Positions 43,232 through 52,028 of a stretch of DNA of 64,000 nucleotides are shown piece after piece. Every line of letters begins with the position of its first letter. Position 1 is the first letter of the stretch. The position numbers and the translations under genes are program-made. The DNA is taken from NCBI RefSeq assembly GCF_039541575.1, contig NZ_BAABGM010000014.1, forward strand, positions 62,001 to 126,000, written 5' to 3'. The notes beneath the pieces are model-generated. The model had not been told where the DNA came from. It did not search any database and saw nothing but the letters and a program-made list of their open reading frames with translations. The DNA comes from Fodinibacter luteus. GTDB taxonomy: Bacteria > Actinomycetota > Actinomycetes > Actinomycetales > Dermatophilaceae.

Positions 43232-43317
43232 GCCGAGGGGGCACCGGGGCCCCGATCGACCGTCCTGGCCGGGGTGGTCACCACGGGTCACGGTGGCCCG
43301 GCCCGGCGAGGAACCGG

Positions 43318-46300
43318 TCAGACGTTGCGGCGGTACTGCCCACCCACCTCGAAGAACGCCTCGGTGACCTGCTGCAGCGAGCACACCCGCGCGGCATCCA
43401 TGAGCACCGCGAAGACGTTCTCGCCCGAGGTCGCGGCCGCCTTGAGCCGGTCGAGCGCTTCCTGCGCCTCGACCCGGTGCTCCTCGCGGTACGCGGTGAC
43501 GCGCGCGAGCTGGCCCTCCTTCTCGGCCTCCGACGCGCGGGCGAGGGTGACCTCCTTCGGCGACTCCCCGGCATCCGGGGCGAGGAAGGTGTTGACCCCG
43601 ACGATCGGCAGCGATCCGTCGTGCTTGCGGTGCTCGTAGAGCATCGACTCGTCCTGGATCCGACCGCGCTGGTACCCCGTCTCCATCGCGCCGAGCACGC
43701 CGCCGCGCTCGGAGAGGCGGTCGAACTCCGCAAGCACTGCGGCCTCGACGAGGTCGGTCAGCTCGTCGACGACGAACGCACCCTGGAGCGGGTTCTCGTT
43801 CATCGCGAGCCCCCACTCCTTGGAGATGATCATCTGGATCGCGAGCGCGCGGCGCACCGACTCCTGCGAGGGCGTCGTGACCGCCTCGTCGTAGGCGTTG
43901 GTGTGCAGGCTGTTGGCGTTGTCGTAGACCGCGGTGAGGGCCTGCAGCGTCGTGCGGATGTCGTTGAAGTCCATCTCCTGCGCGTGCAGGGACCGGCCCG
44001 AGGTCTGCACGTGGTACTTCAGCTTCTGGCTGCGCTCGTTGGCGCCGTACTTCTCGCGCATCGCGACCGCCCAGATCCGGCGGGCCACCCGGCCGATGAC
44101 GGTGTACTCGGGGTCCATGCCGTTGGAGAAGAAGAACGACAGGTTCGGGGCGAAGTCGTCGATGTCCATCCCGCGCGCGAGGTAGGCCTCGACGTACGTG
44201 AAGCCGTTCGCGAGGGTGAACGCGAGCTGGCTGATGGGGTTCGCCCCGGCCTCGGCGATGTGGTAGCCGCTGATCGACACCGAGTAGAAGTTGCGGACCC
44301 GGTGCTCGATGAACCACTCCTGGATGTCGGCCATCATCCGCAGCGAGAACTCCGTGGAGAACAGGCAGGTGTTCTGGCCCTGGTCCTCCTTGAGGATGTC
44401 GGCCTGCACGGTGCCGCGGACCGTCGCGAGCGCCTGCGCCCGGATGCCGTGCGCCTCCTGCTCGTCCGGCTCACGGCCGTTCTCGGCCGCCCACTTCTCG
44501 ACCTCGCGGTCCATGACGGTGTTGAGGAAGAAGGCGAGGATCGTCGGGGCCGGCCCGTTGATCGTCATCGACACGCTCGTCGTCGGCGAGGTGAGGTCGA
44601 ACCCGGCGTAGAGCTCGCGCATGTCGTCGAGGGTCGCGACCGAGACGCCGGAGGTGCCGACCTTGCCGTAGATGTCGGGGCGCCTGTCCGGGTCGCGGCC
44701 GTAGAGGGTGACCGAGTCGAAGGCCGTCGACAGCCGGGTCGCGGGCTGGCCCTGGGACAGCAGCGTGAACCGGCGGTTCGTGCGGAACGGGTCGCCCTCC
44801 CCCGCGAACATCCGGGCGGGGTCCTCGTTGTCACGCTTGAACGGGAACACCCCGGCGGTGAAGGGGAAGTAGCCGGGGAGGTTCTCGCGGCGCAGGAACG
44901 ACACGAGGTCACCGTCGTCGGAGTAGCGCGGCAGCGACACGCGGCGGATCCGGTTGCCGGACAAGGACTCGCGCACGAGCGAGGTGTGGATCTCCCGGTC
45001 GCGCACGGTGACGACCTGCTCGTCCCCGGCGTACGCCTCGACGACGGACGACCAGCCGGCGAGCTGACGGGCCACCGACAGCGGCAGGTCGTCGCGTGCC
45101 TCGGCGAGGAGGGCGTCGACCCCGGAGCGGTCGGACCCCGCCCGCTCGAGGGCGGCACCGACCTCGGTCAGCCGCTGGACGCGCCGGGCCGCGTCGGCAT
45201 ACCGGTGGGTGTCCTCGTGGAACCCCCGCACCGTCTCGGCGATCTCGGCGAGGTAGCGCACCCGCTGGGGCGGGACGACCTGCCGCAGCACCGACGAGTG
45301 CCGGACGGCGACCGGGGCGAGCGCCCCGTCCGCCACGTCGAGCCCCTGGTCGGCGAGCATCCCGCGCAGCTCCTGGTACAGCGCAGTGACGCCGTCGTCG
45401 TTGAAGGTCGCGGCGGAGGTGCCGAACACGGGCATGTCCTCGGGCTTCCTGCCGAAGGCCCCCCGGTTGCGGGCGAGCTGGCGGCCGACGTCGCGCAGGG
45501 CGTCCATCGCGCCGCGGCGCTCGAACTTGTTGATGGCGACGACGTCGGCGAAGTCGAGCATGTCGATCTTCTCGAGCTGGCTCGCGGCGCCGAACTCGGG
45601 CGTCATGACGTAGAGGTTGACGTCGGCGAAGGAGGTGATCGCGGCGTCACCCTGGCCGATGCCGGGGGTCTCGACGACGACGAGGTCGTACCCCGCGGCC
45701 CGCAGGACGGTGAGCACGTCGCCGAGCGCCTCGGGGACCTCGTGGTGGCCGCGGGTCGCGAGCGAGCGGAAGTAGACGCGGTCGCCGTCGAGCGAGTTCA
45801 TCCGGATCCGGTCGCCGAGCAGCGCCCCGCCACCGCGCCGGCGGGTGGGGTCGATGGCGACGCAGGCGACGCGCAGCTTGTCCTGCTGGTCGACGCGCAG
45901 GCGGCGGACGAGCTCGTCGGTGAGGCTGGACTTGCCCGAGCCCCCGGTGCCCGTGATGCCCAGCACCGGGGTGCGCCGGGTGGCTGCCGCCTGCTCGAGC
46001 TCGGCGCGCATGCCGTCGGTGAGGTGGCCGGTCTCGGCGGCCGTGATGGCGCGGGCGACGGCGGACCGCTCCCCCGACAGCACGGCGGCGGCCGTCGTCG
46101 GGTGCTGTTCCCACAGGTCGGTGTCGCAGGCGGCGACGACCTGGTTGACCATGCCGGGCAGCCCGAGCCGCTGGCCGTCCTCGGGACTGAAGATCGTGAC
46201 GCCGGCCTCGCGCAGTCGCGCCACCTCGCTCGGGACGATGACCCCGCCCCCGCCACCGACGACCCGGACGTGCCCCGCCCCGGACTCGCGGAGCAGCTGG

Positions 46301-46569
46301 ACGAGGTACTCGAAGTACTCGACGTGCCCGCCCTGGTACGAGCTGACCGCGACGCCCTGGACGTCCTCCTCGATCGCCGCGTCGACGACCTCCCGGACGC
46401 TGCGGTTGTGGCCGAGGTGGATCACCTCGGCCCCCTGCGCCTGCATGATCCGCCGCATGATGTTGATCGAGGCGTCGTGGCCGTCGAACAGGGCGGACGC
46501 GGTGACGATGCGCACCGGGTGCGTCGGCACGTGGAGCTCCGGTGTCGGGCTGGTCGGCTGCGCTGCCAT
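43318..46569 (-). CDS. icmF: Fused isobutyryl-CoA mutase IcmF
   Basis: IcmF interconverts isobutyryl-CoA and n-butyryl-CoA with coenzyme B12, and has an inbuilt GTPase chaperone. The 1083-residue product has the B12-binding domain first (FDGHDASINIMRRI, with the cobalt-ligand His). The MeaB-like G domain follows, with GITGTGGSGKSS near residue 205 and NKFERRGAMDALRDVGRQLA. The mutase barrel comes last. Length and order match IcmF and not separate MutA/MutB. It is preceded by aroQ and by the palindrome at 46599-46616. Confidence 0.95.
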   Translation of the reverse strand: MAAQPTSPTPELHVPTHPVRIVTASALFDGHDASINIMRRIMQAQGAEVIHLGHNRSVREVVDAAIEEDVQGVAVSSYQGGHVEYFEYLVQLLRESGAGHVRVVGGGGGVIVPSEVARLREAGVTIFSPEDGQRLGLPGMVNQVVAACDTDLWEQHPTTAAAVLSGERSAVARAITAAETGHLTDGMRAELEQAAATRRTPVLGITGTGGSGKSSLTDELVRRLRVDQQDKLRVACVAIDPTRRRGGGALLGDRIRMNSLDGDRVYFRSLATRGHHEVPEALGDVLTVLRAAGYDLVVVETPGIGQGDAAITSFADVNLYVMTPEFGAASQLEKIDMLDFADVVAINKFERRGAMDALRDVGRQLARNRGAFGRKPEDMPVFGTSAATFNDDGVTALYQELRGMLADQGLDVADGALAPVAVRHSSVLRQVVPPQRVRYLAEIAETVRGFHEDTHRYADAARRVQRLTEVGAALERAGSDRSGVDALLAEARDDLPLSVARQLAGWSSVVEAYAGDEQVVTVRDREIHTSLVRESLSGNRIRRVSLPRYSDDGDLVSFLRRENLPGYFPFTAGVFPFKRDNEDPARMFAGEGDPFRTNRRFTLLSQGQPATRLSTAFDSVTLYGRDPDRRPDIYGKVGTSGVSVATLDDMRELYAGFDLTSPTTSVSMTINGPAPTILAFFLNTVMDREVEKWAAENGREPDEQEAHGIRAQALATVRGTVQADILKEDQGQNTCLFSTEFSLRMMADIQEWFIEHRVRNFYSVSISGYHIAEAGANPISQLAFTLANGFTYVEAYLARGMDIDDFAPNLSFFFSNGMDPEYTVIGRVARRIWAVAMREKYGANERSQKLKYHVQTSGRSLHAQEMDFNDIRTTLQALTAVYDNANSLHTNAYDEAVTTPSQESVRRALAIQMIISKEWGLAMNENPLQGAFVVDELTDLVEAAVLAEFDRLSERGGVLGAMETGYQRGRIQDESMLYEHRKHDGSLPIVGVNTFLAPDAGESPKEVTLARASEAEKEGQLARVTAYREEHRVEAQEALDRLKAAATSGENVFAVLMDAARVCSLQQVTEAFFEVGGQYRRNV

Positions 46570-46598
46570 GAGGTGTCCTTCCGAGAGCGGTCCCGAAA

Positions 46599-46616
46599 TA
46601 CTAGGACGTCCTAGTA
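46599..46616 (-). promoter_or_regulatory. 18-bp perfect palindrome upstream of icmF
   Basis: TACTAGGACGTCCTAGTA is a perfect palindrome 30 nt before the icmF start. On the minus strand it overlaps a TAGTAT that could be the -10 element. A dimeric regulator of TetR type is the simplest explanation. No adjacent regulator gene matches it. Confidence 0.65.
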
Positions 46617-46724
46617 CCTACCCGGAAGTCACCGATCCTGCGCCCAGCCTCTCACTGCGTCCGGCACCTCGGGGGGTTGGAGCACCGACTTGCCGGACGT
46701 CGTGCAGGTGGCGGGGGTGGGCAG

Positions 46725-47165
46725 TCACCCCCGGCGGGCGGCGATCCAGGTGATTGCCTCGGCATAGCCCTGCACACCGCGGCCGATGACGTGGTGGTCG
46801 CAGACGTCGGTGAGGTAGCTGTGGTGCCGGAAGGCCTCGCGCGCGCGGATGTCGCTGATGTGCACCTCGACCCGCGGGACCCGGCACGTCGACAGCGCGT
46901 CACGCAGGGCGACCGACGTGTGCGTGTACCCGGCGGCGTTGACGACGATGCCGGCGATGCCCCGGCGTCCCTCCTGCACCCAGTCGACGAGCGTGCCCTC
47001 GTGGTTGGACTGGCGGAAGTCCACGGTCAGCCCGGCGCCGTCGGCGACCTCGCGGCACAGCGCCTCCACGTCGGCCAGGGTGGCCGAGCCGTAGACCTCG
47101 GGCTCGCGCTCGCCGAGGAGGTTGAGGTTCGGGCCGTTGAGCACGAGCACGGTGCGGGCGTCCAT
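46725..47165 (-). CDS. aroQ: 3-dehydroquinate dehydratase type II
   Basis: It converts 3-dehydroquinate to 3-dehydroshikimate. The 146-residue product begins MDARTVLVLNGPNLNLLGER, with the type II signature NGPNLNLLG, the catalytic Arg/Tyr loop (GEREPEVYG), and VVNAAGYTHTSVALRDAL followed by VEVHISDI. CATACT lies 7 nt before the ATG (leaderless type). It is isolated from other aro genes here. Confidence 0.96.
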   Translation of the reverse strand: MDARTVLVLNGPNLNLLGEREPEVYGSATLADVEALCREVADGAGLTVDFRQSNHEGTLVDWVQEGRRGIAGIVVNAAGYTHTSVALRDALSTCRVPRVEVHISDIRAREAFRHHSYLTDVCDHHVIGRGVQGYAEAITWIAARRG

Positions 47166-47312
47166 GGTCGCGAGTATGCCGTGGTGCGCCCCGACTGCCC
47201 CCTGCGCCGGGGCCGCGGCCGGGTCGAGGTGTCACCGCGCGGATCCCCGAGCGGTATCCCCTCCACCCCGCTCGACCCGCACCCGTGCGCGACCTCCGCC
47301 GGGCGGACGGTG

Positions 47313-49925
47313 TCAGCGGACCAGGTCCCCGGTCACGAGCGACGCACAACCGCCGGACGGCACCGGGAGGCCGACGACGGCATCCGCCGCGCGGGCCCGC
47401 CCGAGGTTCCACTCGAGGAGGTCGTCGGGCTCTCCGCTCACCGCCCACGAGGACTCGAGCACGCACGCGGCGAGGTCGGCCGGCAGTCGCTCGGCGATGA
47501 CCGGGGTCGCGTCGGCACTCAGGCTCGAGAGGTACACGGTGTCGAGCGCCTGCCCGGCCTCGAACCGGTCGATGTTGCGCCCGGCGACCCAGGCGTCCGG
47601 GTTCATCGCGGCGAAGCCGAGGACGAACAGCACCCCGGAGACGAGCACGGCCCGGGGCACCCAGGCTCCGGACAGCCGGAGCCCGGCGACGAGGAGGAAC
47701 CCGATGACGAGCCCCAGCCACAGCTCGAAGCCGTCGACGAAGACGCGCAGCACGGTGTAGCCGTAGGCGTCCTGGTAGAGCGACATCCGGTAGAGGGCGC
47801 TCGCCACGACCGCCAGGGTGAGCACGCACAGCGTCCCGACCAGCACGCGCAGCAGCACCCGGTCCCGGGCGCTCTCGAGGGGTGCGGCGCGCATCGCGAG
47901 CCCGACGACGACGACGGTGAGGAAGGTGGCGACGGTCAGCTGGCCGAAGCCCTGGTGGACGTACTCGGCGTACGTCAGCCCGGTGGTGGCGCGCAGGTGC
48001 TCGACCCCGCCCCACATCGCCGTCGCCTGGGCGACGAGGAAGCCGGCGAAGAGCGCGACGACGAGCCCCACCGGGACGGCCCACTCCCACGCGTGCGTGG
48101 CCCGGCGGGTCGCCGGCAGTCGGGCCTCGCGCACCCGTGGCGGGTTGAGCGCGAGGTACGCACCGGTGAGCGCGACCCCCGCGACGAGCACGAGCACGAA
48201 CGTGCGCGCGATGAGCGTGTCCCACTCCAGGTCGGGCACGAGCGCCTCGGCCCACGCCCCGAACACCGCGTCCCCGGAGGCGAACAGGCCTCCGAAGAGG
48301 GTGAGCGCGACGAGGGAGAGGCCGATGGTGCGCAGTACGGGCCACACGACCGAGGCGCGGCCCGTCGCCCGGACCGTGCGGCCGAGCAGCGGCAGGCCGC
48401 GCAGTGCCGACAGCGGCCACGCGAGCACGCTGAGCGGCACGGCGAGGAGGGTGCGGGCGCGGGTGGCGCCGGACGCGGCGGCGACGACGCCGACGAGCAC
48501 GGCGATCGCCACGACGCCGCCGGCCTCGCGCAGCACGGTGACCGAGGCCAGCGCAGCGGCGAGCCCGGCGCACAGCAGCGTCCACGGGTGGCGCCGGTAA
48601 CGGGCGACCCGCCACATGAGCAGGCCGGTCGCGAACAGGGTCAGTCCGACCGCGAGCCCGATGCCGCGCTCGGGCCAGGTGAGCGCGGCCCAGGTGCCGA
48701 CGCCGAGGGCGGCGAGCACCGGCAGCGGCTGCGGCGGGACGTCGCGCTCGGGCCAGAGGTCACCGAGCCCGGAGCTCGCGGATGCCGAGCCGGGCCCGGA
48801 GGGCGCGGATGCCGTCGCGCGACCGACCGCGGGCGTGGTCACCGGCAGGTCGGCGGCCGGGGAGATGCTGGTCGGCGGCGGGGTCATCTCGTGCTCCTGC
48901 GTGAGGTGGGAGGGGCGGGTCGAGGCTGCCCGGACGGGCAGCTCCGCCCGCAGCACGGCACCGGTCGAGCCCGGCGCGGTCGGCAGCGCGCGGATCGTGC
49001 CGCCGTGCAGCTCGCTGACCCAGCGGGCGATGGCGAGCCCGAGGCCGGTCCCGCCGCCGGACTGGTCGCCCGAGCCGAACCGGTCGAAGATCCGCTCGAC
49101 CCGGTCGGCCGGGATGCCGGGCCCCTCGTCGCGGACCTCGAGGCGCCACGTGTCGCCGTCGACGGACGCGGCGACTCGCACCTCGCCCCCGGCGGGGCTG
49201 TGCCGCACGGCGTTGTCGACGAGGTTGGCGACGACCTGGGCGAGGCGCCCGGGATCGGCACGCACGACGAGGTCGTGCGGGTGCACCTCGTGGCGCACCC
49301 GCACCGGGCGGCCCTCGACGGACGCCTCGGCGACGGCCGACGCGAGCAGGTCCGCGACCCGCACGTCGGTGAGCGCGAGGGGGGCGACCCCCGCGTCGAT
49401 GCGGGAGAGGTCGAGCAGGTCGGCGACGAGGGCACTCAGCCGCTCACTCTGGTGGAGCGCGGCCCGCAGCGCGTCGTCGTCCGGGCGCACGACACCGTCG
49501 ACGAGGTTCTCGAGCAGGGCCCGTTGGGCGGTGAGCGGGGTGCGCAGCTCGTGCGAGACGGTCGCGACGAGCTGCCGGCGCTGGGTGTCGGCGGTGGCGA
49601 GGTCGGCGGCCATCGCGTTGAAGGCGCGGGCCAGGTCGCCGACCTCGTCGCTCGAGGATGCCGTGACGCGCTGGCCGTAGTCGCCCGCGGCCATCCGCCG
49701 CGCGGCGAGCGTCATCTCGCGCAACGGCGAGGTCATCCCGCGCGCGAGCCACTGGGTCACCGCGAGGGCGGCGACCACGGTGACGGGCACGCTGATCCAC
49801 AAGGGCACGCGCCCGGCATCCGCGACCTCGGCGACGACGGCCGTCGCGACGACGCTCACGGCGACGAGCAGACCGAGCTTGGCCTTGATCGACGCGATGC
49901 CGTCGAGCGGGCGGTCGGTGTTCAC
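47313..49925 (-). CDS. Histidine kinase fused in frame to a DUF4173 membrane protein
   Basis: One open frame of 870 codons runs from GTG 49925. Residues 1-346 are a histidine kinase: two membrane segments separated by a loop of only about 10 residues, HAMP, H-box VSHELRTPLTAQ, N-box NLVDNAVRHSPAGG, DEGPGIP and GTGLGLAIARW. Residues 347-870 are a multi-pass membrane protein (about ten segments) of DUF4173/DUF4153 type. No stop separates the two. At the junction an ATG (48887) has AGGAG 6 nt upstream, so both a fusion and a separate downstream product are possible. The GTG overlaps the response regulator stop by four bases. The ligand is unknown. Confidence 0.85.
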   Translation of the reverse strand: MNTDRPLDGIASIKAKLGLLVAVSVVATAVVAEVADAGRVPLWISVPVTVVAALAVTQWLARGMTSPLREMTLAARRMAAGDYGQRVTASSSDEVGDLARAFNAMAADLATADTQRRQLVATVSHELRTPLTAQRALLENLVDGVVRPDDDALRAALHQSERLSALVADLLDLSRIDAGVAPLALTDVRVADLLASAVAEASVEGRPVRVRHEVHPHDLVVRADPGRLAQVVANLVDNAVRHSPAGGEVRVAASVDGDTWRLEVRDEGPGIPADRVERIFDRFGSGDQSGGGTGLGLAIARWVSELHGGTIRALPTAPGSTGAVLRAELPVRAASTRPSHLTQEHEMTPPPTSISPAADLPVTTPAVGRATASAPSGPGSASASSGLGDLWPERDVPPQPLPVLAALGVGTWAALTWPERGIGLAVGLTLFATGLLMWRVARYRRHPWTLLCAGLAAALASVTVLREAGGVVAIAVLVGVVAAASGATRARTLLAVPLSVLAWPLSALRGLPLLGRTVRATGRASVVWPVLRTIGLSLVALTLFGGLFASGDAVFGAWAEALVPDLEWDTLIARTFVLVLVAGVALTGAYLALNPPRVREARLPATRRATHAWEWAVPVGLVVALFAGFLVAQATAMWGGVEHLRATTGLTYAEYVHQGFGQLTVATFLTVVVVGLAMRAAPLESARDRVLLRVLVGTLCVLTLAVVASALYRMSLYQDAYGYTVLRVFVDGFELWLGLVIGFLLVAGLRLSGAWVPRAVLVSGVLFVLGFAAMNPDAWVAGRNIDRFEAGQALDTVYLSSLSADATPVIAERLPADLAACVLESSWAVSGEPDDLLEWNLGRARAADAVVGLPVPSGGCASLVTGDLVR

Positions 49926-50626
49926 GGCCCAACCTCGAGGGCGTAGCCCACGCCGTGCACCGTGCGCACCCGGTCGGCGCCGACCTTCGCGCGCAGCGCC
50001 TTGACGTGGCTGTCGAGGGTGCGGGTGCCCGACGCGTCGGCCCACCCCCAGACCTCGCGCATGAGGTCGTCCCGGGGCCGGACCGTCCCCGGCTCGGCGG
50101 CGAGCGCGCAGAGCAGGTCGAACTCCAGGGGCGTGAGGTGGACCTCGCGGTCCTCCACCGTGACCCGCCGCGACGCCACGTCGATGTGCAGGCCGGCGAC
50201 GTCGAGGTGCGCCGGGCGGCCGGCGGCGAGCTCGGCGGCCCGCTCGACGCGGCGGAGGAGCGCCCGGACCCGGGCGACGACCTCGCGCATCGAGAACGGC
50301 TTCGTGACGTAGTCGTCGGCGCCGACCCCGAGCCCGACGAGGAGGTCGGTCTCGTCGTCGCGCGCGGTGAGCATGAGCACGGGCACCGGACGGACCGCCT
50401 GGATGCGGCGGCAGACCTCGAGCCCGTCGAAGCCGGGCAGCATGAGGTCGAGGACGACGAGGTCGGGCTCGTGCGTCGTGAAGGCGGCCACGGCCGCCGG
50501 GCCGTCGTGGGCCTGGACCACCCGGAAGCCCTCCGCGACGAACCGGTCGGTGACGGCCTGGTTGATCGTCGGCTCGTCCTCGACGACGAGGACCAGCGCT
50601 CCCGCGTCGTTCGCAGCCTCGCTCAT
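49922..50626 (-). CDS. OmpR-family response regulator
   Basis: The 234-residue product has a receiver domain (VVEDEPTINQAVTDRF, phosphoacceptor Asp in LVVLDLMLPGFDGLEV, Lys in YVTKPFSMRE) and a winged-helix domain ending SHVKALRAKVGADRVRTVHG. It overlaps the kinase by four bases. The ATG at 50626 is preceded 6 nt upstream by TACGCT, a leaderless layout. The likely target is its own operon or an envelope function linked to the membrane partner. Confidence 0.95.
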   Translation of the reverse strand: MSEAANDAGALVLVVEDEPTINQAVTDRFVAEGFRVVQAHDGPAAVAAFTTHEPDLVVLDLMLPGFDGLEVCRRIQAVRPVPVLMLTARDDETDLLVGLGVGADDYVTKPFSMREVVARVRALLRRVERAAELAAGRPAHLDVAGLHIDVASRRVTVEDREVHLTPLEFDLLCALAAEPGTVRPRDDLMREVWGWADASGTRTLDSHVKALRAKVGADRVRTVHGVGYALEVGP

Positions 50627-50696
50627 GCTCCGAGCGTAGGAGCCCGCTCCCACGGGCCGTGGGGGCGCCGTGTGGAGATCGTGTGAAGGTCCGGCC

Positions 50697-51650
50697 TCAG
50701 GCGGGCTGGCGGTGCTGGGTGCGGAAGGCCGTGGGGGTGATGCCGGTGCACCGGGTGAAGTGGTGGCGCAGCAGGGCCGCGGTGCCGAAGCCGGCGTCGC
50801 GGGCGACCGCCTCGACCGGCAGGTCGGTGTCCTCGAGCAGGCGGCGGGCCCGCAGCACCCGCTGGTCGGTGACCCACTGGTGCGGGGTCGTGCCCGTCTC
50901 GGCGACGAACCGGCGGGCGAAGGTGCGCGGCGACATCGCGGCGCGGCGGGCGAGGTCGTCGACGGTGACCGGCTCCTCGAGGTGCTCGAGCATCCACTCG
51001 AGCACGGGACCGAGGCTCTCGGCGGTCGTCGTGGGGACCGGCCGGTCGATGAACTGCCGCTGCCCGCCGTCGCGGTGGGGCGGGACGACCATCCGCCGCG
51101 CGATGGTCGTGGCGACCGCCGAGCCGAGCTCGAGGCGGACGAGGTGGAGGGCGGCGTCGATGCCGGCGGCCGTGCCCGCGCTCGTGATGACGGTGCCGTC
51201 GCGCACGTAGAGCACGTCGGGGTCGACCCTGGCCAGCGGGTGCAGCCGGGCGAGCTCTTCGGCGTGGCGCCAGTGCGTCGTGCAGTCGCGCCCGTCGAGG
51301 ATGCCGGCCGCGCCGAGGGTGAACGCGCCCGAGCACACCGACATGACCCAGGCCCCGCGGGCGACCGCGGCCCGGAGCACGTCGACGACCGCGGTCGACG
51401 GGGCGCGGGCCTGCGAGGACGCCGGCACGGCGACGAGGTCGGCATCCGCCGCCGCCTCGAGCCCGAAGGCCGCGGTGACGGACGTGCCGTTCCGGGCGTC
51501 GAGCGGGCCCGGGCCCTCGGCGCAGACCCGGTAGTCGAAGGCGGGCACGCCCTCGTCGGTGCGGTCGAGCCCGAACACCTCGGCGAGCACGCCGTACTCG
51601 AAGAGCGAGACGGGCTCCTGGAGGAGCACGGCGATCGAGTGCAGGGCCAT
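50697..51650 (-). CDS. GlxA-like AraC-family transcription regulator
   Basis: The 317-residue product has a DJ-1/PfpI (GATase-like) domain first: VLLQEPVSLFEYGVLAEVFG and VMSVCSGAFTLGAAGILDGR, including the nucleophile-elbow Cys. Two AraC helix-turn-helix motifs follow (DLARRAAMSPRTFARRF, AVARDAGFGTAALLRHHF). GlxA-like regulators often respond to small amines or other effectors; none can be named here. CAGACT lies 7 nt before the ATG. It diverges from the gene at 51745 across a strong inverted repeat. Confidence 0.92.
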   Translation of the reverse strand: MALHSIAVLLQEPVSLFEYGVLAEVFGLDRTDEGVPAFDYRVCAEGPGPLDARNGTSVTAAFGLEAAADADLVAVPASSQARAPSTAVVDVLRAAVARGAWVMSVCSGAFTLGAAGILDGRDCTTHWRHAEELARLHPLARVDPDVLYVRDGTVITSAGTAAGIDAALHLVRLELGSAVATTIARRMVVPPHRDGGQRQFIDRPVPTTTAESLGPVLEWMLEHLEEPVTVDDLARRAAMSPRTFARRFVAETGTTPHQWVTDQRVLRARRLLEDTDLPVEAVARDAGFGTAALLRHHFTRCTGITPTAFRTQHRQPA

Positions 51651-51697
51651 GCGCGCCAGTCTGGCACGAAGTTGGCAGAAAATCGACCTAGCCCGGC

Positions 51698-51721
51698 ATA
51701 CCTGCCACTCGTGGCAGGTAT
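51698..51721. promoter_or_regulatory. Perfect inverted repeat in a divergent promoter region
   Basis: ATACCTGCCA (51698-51707) and TGGCAGGTAT (51712-51721) form a perfect 10-bp inverted repeat with a CTCG spacer. Further TGGCA half-sites lie at about 51662 and 51673. It sits at the probable -35 of the small membrane gene and is a candidate operator for the GlxA-like regulator. Confidence 0.6.
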
Positions 51722-51744
51722 TGGCTGAACCTCAAACTCGTGCC

Positions 51745-51954
51745 ATGGACACGAACAGCACCCTGGAGACCATCCTCACCCTCGCCGCCCTCGGCGGCCT
51801 CGTGGCCCCCGTGGCCTACCTCATGGAGCGGACCAACCGGCGCGTGCGGCGCGAGCACGGCGCCCGGACGAGCTGGGCGTGGACCGGCCACGACGCCGAC
51901 AGCCGGCGCGTCGCGGACGAGATCCACGCCCTCGACGGCTCGGCACACCGCTGA
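51745..51954 (+). CDS. Small single-pass membrane protein
   Basis: The 69-residue product begins MDTNSTLETILTLAALGGLV. One hydrophobic segment (LTLAALGGLVAPVAYLM) is followed by a charged cytosolic tail (ERTNRRVRREHG) and a soluble end. I do not recognise the family. CAAACT lies 6 nt before the ATG, fitting a leaderless mRNA. The divergent operator suggests control by the adjacent GlxA-like regulator. Confidence 0.65.
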   Translation: MDTNSTLETILTLAALGGLVAPVAYLMERTNRRVRREHGARTSWAWTGHDADSRRVADEIHALDGSAHR

Positions 51955-51972
51955 CCCCCCGGCTCCTCCCCG

Positions 51973-52018
51973 AACGTGGGTGAAGAACGTCGCCTGGGCG
52001 ACGGTCTTCACCCACGTT
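51973..52018. terminator. Bidirectional terminator with a 22-bp stem
   Basis: Arms 51973-51994 and 51997-52018 pair over 22 bp with one mismatch around a 2-nt loop. It lies between the converging small membrane gene and coxG, so it can end transcription in both directions. Confidence 0.9.
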
Positions 52019-52028
52019 GCGGATGGGG

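Noticed and set aside
43232..43317. Terminator between nfo and icmF
   Set aside because: Several GC-rich partial inverted repeats exist but none forms a clean stem that I could support; the convergent genes probably share a weak one.
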